From the NCBI GenBank assembly GCA_051418055.1, contig JBPRGH010000072.1, forward strand, positions 111,900-175,899: DNA of 64,000 nucleotides. The letters run 5' to 3'. This DNA is from JBPRGH01 sp051418055. Lineage in GTDB: Bacteria > Bacteroidota > Bacteroidia > Cytophagales > Cyclobacteriaceae. The notes beneath the pieces are model-generated. The model did not search any database and was not told where the DNA came from. It saw only the letters and a program-made list of their open reading frames with translations. Positions 17,290-25,124 of this stretch are shown piece after piece; the stretch's first letter is position 1; each line of letters begins with the position of its first letter. The position numbers and the translations under genes were made by a program.

Positions 17290-17739
17290 ATGTCTTTAAA
17301 AATAAATAAAAAAGCACCGGATTTTACTCTTCCTTCTACTGAGGGAAAAGATTTCACTTTATCAAAAGATGCTGCTGGTAAGCCCTTGATCCTTTACTTT
17401 TACCCAAAGGATTTTACAAAGGTTTGCACCAAAGAAGCTTGTGAATTCCGTGATCAGTTTGAAACCTTCAAAGACCTTGATATCATGATCTATGGCATAA
17501 GTACCGATGATATTGAAACCCATCAGAGGTTTCGTAAACAGCATCAGTTGCCGTTTCATCTATTGGCGGACCCAAAAGGTGAAGTCAGCAGATTATATAA
17601 GGCAAAGGTGCCTATACTAAATATGTCTAAACGCATTACTTATCTTATTGATAAGGAACATAAAATTCAGGCAGCATATAAGGAGATGTTTGGCTTTGAG
17701 GGGCATATAAGAAACATGGTGGAGGAGCTCAGGGGATAA
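17290..17739 (+). CDS. bcp: Peroxiredoxin, BCP/PrxQ type
   Basis: A 149-residue thiol peroxidase. The peroxidatic cysteine C46 and resolving C51 are five residues apart in YPKDFTKVCTKEACEFRD, the atypical 2-Cys arrangement of PrxQ/BCP. GISTDDIETHQRF and LLADPKGEVSRLY are also typical. It reduces hydrogen peroxide and organic peroxides in the cytoplasm with thioredoxin. The sequence FTKVCT replaces the common DxTPGCT, a tolerated variant. It is divergent from the nitroreductase gene and followed by hairpin repeats and a terminator. Confidence 0.93.
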   Translation: MSLKINKKAPDFTLPSTEGKDFTLSKDAAGKPLILYFYPKDFTKVCTKEACEFRDQFETFKDLDIMIYGISTDDIETHQRFRKQHQLPFHLLADPKGEVSRLYKAKVPILNMSKRITYLIDKEHKIQAAYKEMFGFEGHIRNMVEELRG

Positions 17740-17742
17740 AAT

Positions 17743-17820
17743 CTCCGAGTCCTCTTTGAGTGACTCGGGGGAGAGGGAAAACAGCATATCTTGGTAGTGG
17801 TCTGTCGGGGGACAGACCAC
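17743..17820. repeat. Both dispersed hairpin families side by side
   Basis: The GAGTC palindrome (CTCCGAGTC from 17743 and GACTCGGGG to 17770) is followed by a perfect GGGG-loop hairpin at 17797-17820. They lie just behind the peroxiredoxin stop. Confidence 0.8.
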
Positions 17821-17844
17821 GGAGAGAGACCGGAGGGATAGCAA

Positions 17845-17884
17845 TAAAAAAGCCCCGATTGAAAACAACCGGGGCTCAAAATTT
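17845..17884. terminator. Bidirectional rho-independent terminator
   Basis: Arms AGCCCCG (17851-17857) and CGGGGCT (17870-17876) with A-rich sequence before and T-rich sequence after. It separates the convergent peroxiredoxin gene and the secreted protein gene at 17899. Confidence 0.85.
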
Positions 17885-17898
17885 TATTATTCTTCTAA

Positions 17899-18495
17899 TT
17901 AATAAACTTTCTTTGAAAGGTATTTTCCTACTTCTTTACCTGCTTTTGCATAAGCTTCAGAAATTCTTAATCCGGCATCAAAATCATAACCCATAGCACC
18001 ACTTCCCGGTGATTTTTCTACAGTCATTTCTCCTAATGAATTACCTTCGGCAACAAACTCGATCCTCATATCAATTAATGCAGGTTTTCTCATTACACCT
18101 ACGTTAAAACCTGGTTCAGTAAAAGTAGTATATACTTTCATTACTACAGGAGCATCCCCTTCATGTGTTGCTGATACACCAGCATCCTCAAGATATTTAC
18201 TGATCAATTCCAGAAATTTTGGGTGGTAGCGATTTTCTCTGTCTGCGTACCAGTTCTCCTTCCACTTATCTCCTTTGCCAGCTTCATCTTCGTTGTATTT
18301 GGCAACTTTTTCTTTGATATAATCTTCCTCATTGTCAAATTTCCCTACTCCCATATCTTCATAGTAGTATTCAATTTTAATTTCTTTGTGGTTGGTAATC
18401 TCCTTAAGATCACCTTTTACTTTAATCTTTTGGGAGTAAGCTGTTGTTGATGCTATTAGAGCAAGAACGAACATAATCGATGTAACTTTTTTCAT
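17899..18495 (-). CDS. Hypothetical secreted protein
   Basis: A 198-residue protein with a clear signal peptide (MKKVTSIMFVLALIASTTAYSQ). The ATG at 18495 is chosen; the frame extends upstream to a GTG at 18522, but that would bury the signal peptide. The mature part mixes charged helices and strands and includes the segment PVVMKVYTTFTEPGFNVG and a glycine-rich SPGSGAMGYDFDAGLRISEAYAKAG near the end. That resembles small Bacteroidota DUF4136-like lipid-less proteins, but I do not assign the family. It is a single gene ended by a strong terminator. Confidence 0.75.
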   Translation of the reverse strand: MKKVTSIMFVLALIASTTAYSQKIKVKGDLKEITNHKEIKIEYYYEDMGVGKFDNEEDYIKEKVAKYNEDEAGKGDKWKENWYADRENRYHPKFLELISKYLEDAGVSATHEGDAPVVMKVYTTFTEPGFNVGVMRKPALIDMRIEFVAEGNSLGEMTVEKSPGSGAMGYDFDAGLRISEAYAKAGKEVGKYLSKKVY

Positions 18496-18640
18496 GTTTT
18501 TTAATATTTTCAATTCGTTCACAAATTAAATGATAAATAAACCAGTTTCAAATATTTTAGGAGAAATTAAAGAAAAATTATTTCTCATGCATGATTTTTT
18601 TATAGGCGCGGAGTGATAATACAGTTGTGGGGGTACCGTG

Positions 18641-18710
18641 GTGTTCTGTCGGGGGACAGACCACTGGCAGGTATATGTTCATTGTTCATTGTATTCTGTC
18701 GGGGACATAT
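18641..18710. repeat. GGGG-loop hairpin and a degenerate copy
   Basis: Arms GTGTTCTGTC (18641-18650) and GACAGACCAC (18655-18664) carry one mismatch. A shorter remnant (TTCTGTCGGGGACA) lies around 18694-18707. They precede the 3' end of the LolD-like gene. Confidence 0.7.
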
Positions 18711-18751
18711 TTCGAGGATGGTCACACATAAATCTCTGACCACTCTCCCGC

Positions 18752-19423
18752 TCACTTCAGCTCCTGCTGGCCTACAATTAATCCATCTTTAATCTCGAGG
18801 CGGCGATCGGCGAGGTTTGCCAGTTCCTCGTTATGAGTTACTATGACGAATGTCTGATCGAAATTATCCCGAAGGTCAAAAAACAGCTGATGAAGCTCCT
18901 CTGCATTTTTTGAATCTAGGTTCCCGCTGGGCTCATCAGCAAAAATGATCGCAGGGTCATTGATAAGGGCGCGTGAAATTGCTACTCGTTGCTGCTCGCC
19001 TCCGGAAAGCTGGCTAGGCTTATGATCCGCACGAGCTTCAATACCTAAAGCACGCATCAACTCACGTGCTTTTTGTTGTACCACTTTCCACTTACCGCCG
19101 TTTTGTATATAACCGGGGATACAAATATTTTCCAGTGCTGTGAATTCAGGAAGCAAATTGTGGAACTGAAAGACAAATCCTATTTCTTCATTTCGGAATC
19201 GTGCCCGCTGCTCTTTATTCAGCCGGTTTATCTCCCTGTTATTAATAAGAATATTTCCCTGGTCCACATCATCAAGAGTACCAAGTATATGAAGCAGTGT
19301 ACTTTTACCAGCGCCGGATGCCCCTACGATAGAAACAATCTCCGCTTTATCCACATGAAGGTCCACCCCTTTCAGCACTTCTAATGATCCGTACCTTTTA
19401 TGTAAATTGGTTGCTTTTAGCAT
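18752..19423 (-). CDS. lolD: ABC transporter ATPase, LolD-like
   Basis: A 223-residue ATP-binding subunit with Walker A GASGAGKST (34-42), signature LSGGEQQR, Walker B IIFADEP and the switch histidine in VTHN. The LLPEFTALENI segment and length fit the MacB/LolD group that powers lipoprotein release or tripartite efflux with a membrane partner. No permease gene lies next to it, which is common for lolD in Bacteroidota (from memory). The exact partner is unknown, so the symbol is tentative. Confidence 0.88.
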   Translation of the reverse strand: MLKATNLHKRYGSLEVLKGVDLHVDKAEIVSIVGASGAGKSTLLHILGTLDDVDQGNILINNREINRLNKEQRARFRNEEIGFVFQFHNLLPEFTALENICIPGYIQNGGKWKVVQQKARELMRALGIEARADHKPSQLSGGEQQRVAISRALINDPAIIFADEPSGNLDSKNAEELHQLFFDLRDNFDQTFVIVTHNEELANLADRRLEIKDGLIVGQQELK

Positions 19424-19632
19424 TATTATTAAAAAAGATTCTCAAACATAAACAAATAAGCAAGTTTTATTCCCTCACTTTTGTAATATTTTGGCGATTG
19501 GGCTAGTTTCGTGGCGTAAATCAGTTGGCAATTGGCAGTAGCAGTAGGCAAAAAATAATACAGATACATCACAAACTGTTAATACAGAAATTTCTAATAA
19601 CTTTGAACTTCAAACTTTAAACTTCAAACTCA

Positions 19633-20847
19633 ATGAACATACACGAATATCAGGCTAAGGATATATTAAAGAAATACGGTGTAACAATACAACGCGGTGT
19701 TGTAGTTGATAATCCTGAGAAAGCGAAAGAAGCAGCTAAGGAGCTTAATAATGAAACGGGCACGGAATGGTTTGTGATCAAGGCGCAGATCCATGCTGGT
19801 GGCCGTGGTAAAGGTAAAGTAAGAGAAACAGGCTCTAACGGAGTTGTTTTAGCGAAATCTTTAGATGAAGTTCCTGAGAAAGCAAAGAATATTCTTGGTG
19901 GCACATTGGTAACACACCAAACCGGTGAAGAAGGTAAAAAAGTAAATAAAATCCTTATAGCAGAAGATGTTTACTATCCGGGAGAATCTGAGCCAAAAGA
20001 GTATTACCTGGGTATCCTTCTTGATCGTGCAAAAGGTCAAAATGTTATCATGGCCTCTACTGAGGGTGGAATGGATATTGAAGAGGTAGCTGAAAAATCT
20101 CCTGAGAAGATTGTTAAGGAATGGATCGATCCTTCCGTAGGTCTGCAGGGCTTTCAGGCTCGCAAGGTAGCTTTTGCTCTTGGATTAGAGGGAAATGCAT
20201 TTAAAGAAATGGTGAAATTCATCTATTCTTTATATAATGCATATGATGGCATTGATGCTTCTATGTTTGAAATCAACCCTGTCCTTAAAACTTCAGATAA
20301 TAAAATATTAGCCGTTGACGCAAAAGTTAATCTTGATGATAATGCACTTTACCGTCACAAAGACCTCGCAGAGCTGAGGGATCTTTCTGAGGAAGATCCT
20401 TTGGAAGTTGAAGCGGGCAAATCTGGACTTAACTATGTGAAGCTTGATGGTAATGTGGGTTGTATGGTAAACGGTGCCGGCCTTGCTATGGCAACAATGG
20501 ATATCATTAAATTGTCCGGTGGTGAGCCTGCAAATTTCCTTGATGTGGGAGGTGGGGCAAATGCACAAACTGTAGAGGCAGGATTTAGAATTATCCTTAA
20601 AGATCCGAATGTAAAGGCTATACTGATAAACATCTTCGGTGGTATCGTTCGTTGTGACAGGGTAGCTAATGGTGTTGTGGAGGCTTATAAAAAGATTGGA
20701 AATATAGATATCCCTATTATCGTAAGATTGCAGGGAACAAATGCTGAAGAGGGCGCTAAGATCATTGAGGAATCCGGATTAAAGGTTTCTTCAGCGATAT
20801 TGCTTAAGGATGCGGCGCAGAAGGTGAAGGAAGCGGTTGGTCAGTAG
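19633..20847 (+). CDS. sucC: Succinyl-CoA ligase (ADP-forming) beta subunit
   Basis: A 404-residue TCA-cycle subunit that binds nucleotide and succinate. It has an N-terminal ATP-grasp domain (MNIHEYQAKDILKKYGV start, KAQIHAGGRGKGKV at about 50-63) and a C-terminal CoA-ligase domain with NGAGLAMATMDIIK and NIFGGIVRCD. The alpha subunit gene sucD is not next to it here. A cluster of 122-base tandem repeats starts directly after the stop. The start is fixed by the family N-terminus. Confidence 0.97.
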   Translation: MNIHEYQAKDILKKYGVTIQRGVVVDNPEKAKEAAKELNNETGTEWFVIKAQIHAGGRGKGKVRETGSNGVVLAKSLDEVPEKAKNILGGTLVTHQTGEEGKKVNKILIAEDVYYPGESEPKEYYLGILLDRAKGQNVIMASTEGGMDIEEVAEKSPEKIVKEWIDPSVGLQGFQARKVAFALGLEGNAFKEMVKFIYSLYNAYDGIDASMFEINPVLKTSDNKILAVDAKVNLDDNALYRHKDLAELRDLSEEDPLEVEAGKSGLNYVKLDGNVGCMVNGAGLAMATMDIIKLSGGEPANFLDVGGGANAQTVEAGFRIILKDPNVKAILINIFGGIVRCDRVANGVVEAYKKIGNIDIPIIVRLQGTNAEEGAKIIEESGLKVSSAILLKDAAQKVKEAVGQ

Positions 20848-21463
20848 GCAGTTGGCAGTAGCAGTAGGCAAGAGGAGCTAATAGCTAAGAGCAAGGAGCA
20901 AGGAGCAAGGAGCGTTCTTTACAATCTGAAATCTGAAATAAGAAAGGGCTAAGAGGATTCAAGTTGGCAGTAGGCAGTAGCAGTAGGCAAAGAGCTAAGA
21001 GCTAAGAGCATGGAGCATGGAGCATGGAGCAAAGAGGTTCTTTACAATCTGAAATCTGAAATAAGAAAGGGCTAAGAGGGTCTAGTTGGCAGTTGGCAGT
21101 AGCAGTAGGCAAAGAGCTAAGAGCAAGGGGCAAAGAGCAAAGAGCAAAGAGCAAAGAGCTAAGAGCAAGGAGCTAAGAGCTATGGGATTGAGGGGGGAAA
21201 GATTGATATCCTCAGACGGCTCAATGCGAGTATAGCATAGCGAAGCCGATTTCGATCTCGGATCTCGGATCTCTGATTTTCAGATTTCTGATTTCCAGTC
21301 TTTGTTTTTCCAGAGTCTAAAATCTAATATCTTACATCTTATATCTAATACAATTGCATAAAAGCCTAAATTCTAATATCTTACATCTTATTTCTAATCA
21401 ACAAGATTAGTAAAAGCAAAACATAATCACTATTTTTGAGTTATTAAGAAAAATGCCCAATTT
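20848..21463. repeat. Three 122-bp tandem repeats and short-word repeats after sucC
   Basis: Three units start with TTGGCAGT at about 20852, 20965 and 21086. Each holds GGCAGTAGCAGTAGGCAA, then a variable run of 7-base words (GAGCTAA, GAGCAAG, GAGCATG, GAGCAAA) and, in the first two, TTCTTTACAATCTGAAATCT followed by AAATAAGAAAGGGCTAAGAG. A fourth unlinked copy of the leading word is at 19525. From 21255 come short repeats (TCTCGGATC, CAGATTTCTGATTTC) and two copies of AATCTAATATCTTACATCTTAT. A TATTTTTG sequence at 21431-21438 is a possible -7 promoter element for the next gene. Confidence 0.85.
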
Positions 21464-22306
21464 ATGAGGATAATAACAGCTATACTTGTTGTACTTCTTT
21501 TTATTACTGATACCCTTCAGGCTCAGAGTTTTTATGGCAGCCGGAGGAACAGGTCTACAATATTAACAGTAGGCACAGGTACCACCAGCTATTTTGGTGA
21601 TCTTAATGATCCGGGGGATCGTTTTGATAGTAAACCTAACGCTAATATAGGCCTGCAATATTTCTTTGATGAAAGATTTGGTGCCAGGGCAGAGGTTACA
21701 TGGTTTCAGCTAGAAGGAACAGATGAAGATGTTTATCCTTCAAGAAATCTTTCATTTAAATCAAATAATTTTGAGCTAAATGTAATTGGAATATTTGATA
21801 TTATACCTCATGGCAGACGTTTTTACCAGAGGGAAGCAGTAACTCCTTATGTGTTTGCCGGGGTGGGACTTGTTTATTTCAATCCAAAGGCTGAATACCA
21901 GGGAGAAACTTATGCATTACAACCTTTGCAGACAGAAGGAGTAGATTATAGCAGAGTGGCATTTGTAGTACCATTTGGTGGTGGTGTCAAATTTAAAGCA
22001 AGCCCATTTATAAATATTGGAATAGAAGTAGGTTACAGACATGCATTTACAGATTATATGGATGATGTCAGTACTACTTACGTAGATAAGAGCGGAGCTC
22101 CCGAAATCGAACGAGCATTAGCTGATAGAAGGCCAGAAGTTGATCTGCCTCGGTGGGAACCTGGACATATAAGGGGTAATCCAGAAGATAACGATGGATA
22201 TGCCATTCTTAACCTTAAATTAGAGTATTATCTTCCCGGGGATTTATTTAGTAGTGGCTATAGCAGGAAGCCTCCTAAAAGGAGATCACCTCGCAGAAGA
22301 AGGTAA
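21464..22306 (+). CDS. Outer-membrane beta-barrel protein, DUF6089-like
   Basis: A 280-residue protein with signal peptide (about 1-21, ending LQAQ) and alternating beta-barrel strands, such as TSYFGDLNDPGDRFDSKPN, IGLQYFFDERFGARAEVTW and TPYVFAGVGLVYFNPK. The pattern and length match the DUF6089 barrels common in Bacteroidota. It probably forms a small barrel in the outer membrane; function is unknown. The C-terminus is very basic (RKPPKRRSPRRRR), unusual for a barrel end, and could sit on the periplasmic side. An 18-bp inverted repeat flanks the gene. Confidence 0.82.
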   Translation: MRIITAILVVLLFITDTLQAQSFYGSRRNRSTILTVGTGTTSYFGDLNDPGDRFDSKPNANIGLQYFFDERFGARAEVTWFQLEGTDEDVYPSRNLSFKSNNFELNVIGIFDIIPHGRRFYQREAVTPYVFAGVGLVYFNPKAEYQGETYALQPLQTEGVDYSRVAFVVPFGGGVKFKASPFINIGIEVGYRHAFTDYMDDVSTTYVDKSGAPEIERALADRRPEVDLPRWEPGHIRGNPEDNDGYAILNLKLEYYLPGDLFSSGYSRKPPKRRSPRRRR

Positions 22307-23011
22307 ATTAGATATAAGATTTTAGATATAAGATGTAAGAGGCTCCGGAATTATTCGGGGCTTTTTTATTTTTGGCCACAAAGGATCGAAGGCACTAAGT
22401 AGGATTAAAGCTGAGGGACCCGCACCCTTTTATTCCCTAAAGGGAGGCTGGCGCGCAGTAATTCGGTCGCATCTCGTCTGAACGAAATAATAATAATCTC
22501 TAGAATGTGGTATCCTCCATAACATTAAAAAAGATGGTCATTTCGAACGTAGCTTATCAGTCCTAAAGCTTATTACCAACAGGTCAGCGGAGTGAGAAAT
22601 CTTACTCATTATTTAACGGGAATTGTTAATCGAGGAGGAAGATCTCTCCTATTGTCGAGATGATTCTGAGGTGGGTTTAAAAGATAAATAACAGCAGGTT
22701 AAATTTTTACCTCCACCTCCTCCACATCGCCTAGCTGAATTTATTTCAGCTTCTATTGTCGCGGAGTTGAGTTAGTTGTAGAAAGTGTAAAACCGCCGAT
22801 AAAGCTATTATTCTGAGGTGATTTAACCAGAAGCTTTTGATATATTCAGACAGTTTTATCAGCAGTGCATAAAAAACTTTATTTCAAACCGCGAAGAGCC
22901 CGAAGAAGGCGCAATGGACGCAGAGGATATATTAACATCCTCCTCCGCATTTCTCCATAACTTTACGATTTTGAGCTACATCTAACCTCTGACTTCCGAC
23001 CGCCAATTTCC
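22307..23011. repeat. 705-bp gap: terminator and several dispersed repeats
   Basis: After the terminator (22341-22369) the region holds the TTTTATTCCCTAAAGGGA repeat at about 22429 (shared with 29580 and 30547), GGTCATTTCGAACGTAGCTT at 22534 (shared with 10140 and 10502), and a block at 22728-22790 shared with 16270-16340. No gene is seen. It marks the border between the + strand housekeeping genes and the glycan locus. Confidence 0.75.
22341..22369 (+). terminator. Terminator after the DUF6089 gene
   Basis: GGCTCCG (22341-22347) can pair with CGGGGC (22356-22361) and is followed by seven T residues. It lies 35 bases after the stop. Confidence 0.75.
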
Positions 23012-24925
23012 CTAAGCCACCACCTTTTCCTTATCCAGCACCTGGAAAGGAGAAGACTGACTTTTGAATTCCGGGACAATTTCTTTCATTAAAGAAACCA
23101 TCCTGTATTTATCACCATTTTGAATTGCTTCTGATAGAGCTTTAATTTGCTTTTGCACATTCTGATATGCATACTCTCTCACATGAGCGATCATGATCTT
23201 TTTATGGTATGTTTCAACCGTATTTTCCTTTGTTGCTAAAAGCTCCTCAAAGAGCTTCTCTCCTTTTCTAAGGCCGGTAAATACAATTTCTATATCTTCA
23301 CCTGGTTTTAATCCTGAAAGTAGTACCATTTTTTTGGCCAGATCGACAATCTTAATTGATTTGCCCATATCAAAAACATAGATCTCTCCTCCACTACCCA
23401 TAGCACCAGCCTCCAGAACCAGCAGGCATGCTTCAGGTATTGTCATAAAATAACGGGTGATATCAGGATGTGTAACTGTAATAGGACCCCCTTCTGCAAT
23501 CTGTTTGGTAAAATAAGGGATAACAGATCCATTGGAACCAAGTACATTACCAAATCGGGTTGTAACGAATTTGGTAGTACCATTTTGATTCATGTTTAAA
23601 ATATATCTGTTAAAAGACTGCACATAGATCTCTGCTATCCGTTTAGAGCATCCCATGACATTTGTAGGATTAACCGCCTTATCAGTTGACACCATTACAA
23701 ACTTCTGTACATTGTAAGTTACTGAAAGATCTGCCAGAATCTTTGTTCCAAGAATATTACAGCCTATAGCCTCCTGAGGATTATCCTCCATCATTGGCAC
23801 ATGCTTATAAGCAGCGGCATGATAAAGAATATCCGGTTTATATTCCTTAAATACATCTTCTATGCGCTTTGAATTTCTTATATCTGCAATACATACAACA
23901 AGATCGTCAAAGCCATCATTTTCCAGTTCACGCTGTAACTCATAAAGAGGAGATTCAGCCTGATCGACAAGAATGATTAGTGAAGGGTGGTGGAATTTAA
24001 TCTGTCTTACTAATTCACTGCCAATTGAACCAGCAGCGCCTGTTACCATTACAACTTTATTAGCTATTTGTTTAGCAACTTCTTTATTTTCAAGTTTTAT
24101 TGATTCACGACCCAAAAGATCCTCAATATTGAGATCTTTAATTTGTTTTGCACTAAGCTCACCATGTACCCACTCCTCTACAGGAGGGATTGTACGAACT
24201 TTAATATCATTTTTTAAGCAAGCATCTACTAACTCATTCTTTCTTTCAAAGGATAAGCTTTTAACTCCAATTATCAGCTCATCTATTTTAAGGTCTATTA
24301 AAAGTGACTCCAAATCATTCTTCGCATCATAAATAGGAGTACCATTAAGAACTTTTCCTACCTTGCGTTCATTATCCTCAAAAAAAGCAGTTATCTTATA
24401 ATTATGGTTAGGATCGGTTTCCAGTACCTGCTTAGTGATCATTCCTAAACTACCCGCTCCAAAAATAGCAACATACCTCTTATTACTTTTTATTCGTTGG
24501 TTATAAGCAAATACACTTTTTACAAATAACCGGTAGAAGAATAAAAAAATAAATGAAGTAAAGAAGGATATTAGAATAACAGAATATGGAATTAAATTTG
24601 CATCAATGTTATACTGATAGATCAGGTTACAAAAGACAAGGAATATAAAAAGTAGGACTACAGTATAAAAGATCCTGATCCCATCCTGTATCCCAGTATA
24701 TCTTACTATACCTGCATAACTCCGGGTAAAAGCTATTGCGAGCATTCCACAAAGCACAGAAACCCAGATGCCAATAAAAAAATTATTATCTATAGCTTCC
24801 TGAGGTATAAAATTAAACCTCAGCATAAAAGCCAGAGCAGTGGAAAATGCTATTATTGAAAGGTCAATAACTACAATAATCCACCTGGGAAGGATCTTTA
24901 GCCTATCGACAAGTTGTAAAACCAA
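23012..24925 (-). CDS. Membrane-bound nucleotide-sugar 4,6-dehydratase (PglF/CapD/WbpM-like)
   Basis: A 637-residue enzyme of the long SDR type that makes UDP-4-keto-6-deoxy-GlcNAc. Four N-terminal membrane helices (about 15-35, 48-66, 83-103, 112-133) precede a CoA-binding-like Rossmann domain (FGAGSLG, 155-161) and the catalytic SDR domain (TGAAGSIG, 295-302). The STDK signature is at 413-416 and the catalytic Tyr is replaced by Met (M424-xxx-K428), as in PglF/WbpM. This is the last gene of the glycan locus. With the PglE-, PglD- and PglC-like genes upstream it completes a bacillosamine-type pathway (inference). Confidence 0.92.
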   Translation of the reverse strand: MVLQLVDRLKILPRWIIVVIDLSIIAFSTALAFMLRFNFIPQEAIDNNFFIGIWVSVLCGMLAIAFTRSYAGIVRYTGIQDGIRIFYTVVLLFIFLVFCNLIYQYNIDANLIPYSVILISFFTSFIFLFFYRLFVKSVFAYNQRIKSNKRYVAIFGAGSLGMITKQVLETDPNHNYKITAFFEDNERKVGKVLNGTPIYDAKNDLESLLIDLKIDELIIGVKSLSFERKNELVDACLKNDIKVRTIPPVEEWVHGELSAKQIKDLNIEDLLGRESIKLENKEVAKQIANKVVMVTGAAGSIGSELVRQIKFHHPSLIILVDQAESPLYELQRELENDGFDDLVVCIADIRNSKRIEDVFKEYKPDILYHAAAYKHVPMMEDNPQEAIGCNILGTKILADLSVTYNVQKFVMVSTDKAVNPTNVMGCSKRIAEIYVQSFNRYILNMNQNGTTKFVTTRFGNVLGSNGSVIPYFTKQIAEGGPITVTHPDITRYFMTIPEACLLVLEAGAMGSGGEIYVFDMGKSIKIVDLAKKMVLLSGLKPGEDIEIVFTGLRKGEKLFEELLATKENTVETYHKKIMIAHVREYAYQNVQKQIKALSEAIQNGDKYRMVSLMKEIVPEFKSQSSPFQVLDKEKVVA

Positions 24926-24927
24926 AA

Positions 24928-25122
24928 TTATTTATTTGTTTTACGTCTATTATCATAGATCTTTTTAGCACCGAATAAACCTCCGGCTGCAATTAGCCAC
25001 TCTATTCCTGTAATTGGAATAGGATCATCAGGATCCCCGCCGGGATCTCCAGGTCCACTATCAGGTTGTCCAATTACATAAATAGGTAGTAATAATAAAA
25101 ATATAACTAAAAACTTTCTCAT
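24928..25122 (-). CDS. Very small PID-CTERM-like exosortase substrate
   Basis: The 64-residue protein has a signal peptide (about 1-18), a short Gly/Asp/Pro spacer (20-34), the motif IPITG (35-39), a hydrophobic segment (40-52) and a basic tail (KKIYDNRRKTNK). This tripartite end (PI-x-G, membrane helix, KKixD and arginines) matches the PID-CTERM sorting signal of Bacteroidota. Exosortase XrtF is encoded 3 kb upstream. After processing only about 17 residues would remain, so it may be a peptide carrier, a processing tag or a surface anchor (inference). It sits 2 bases from the dehydratase gene and 2 from the T9SS gene. Confidence 0.8.
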   Translation of the reverse strand: MRKFLVIFLLLLPIYVIGQPDSGPGDPGGDPDDPIPITGIEWLIAAGGLFGAKKIYDNRRKTNK

Positions 25123-25124
25123 TC

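Noticed and set aside
20848..21240. CRISPR or a non-coding RNA array after sucC
   Set aside because: Units are 122 bases and contain variable short words instead of unique spacers; no RNA family fold was recognised.
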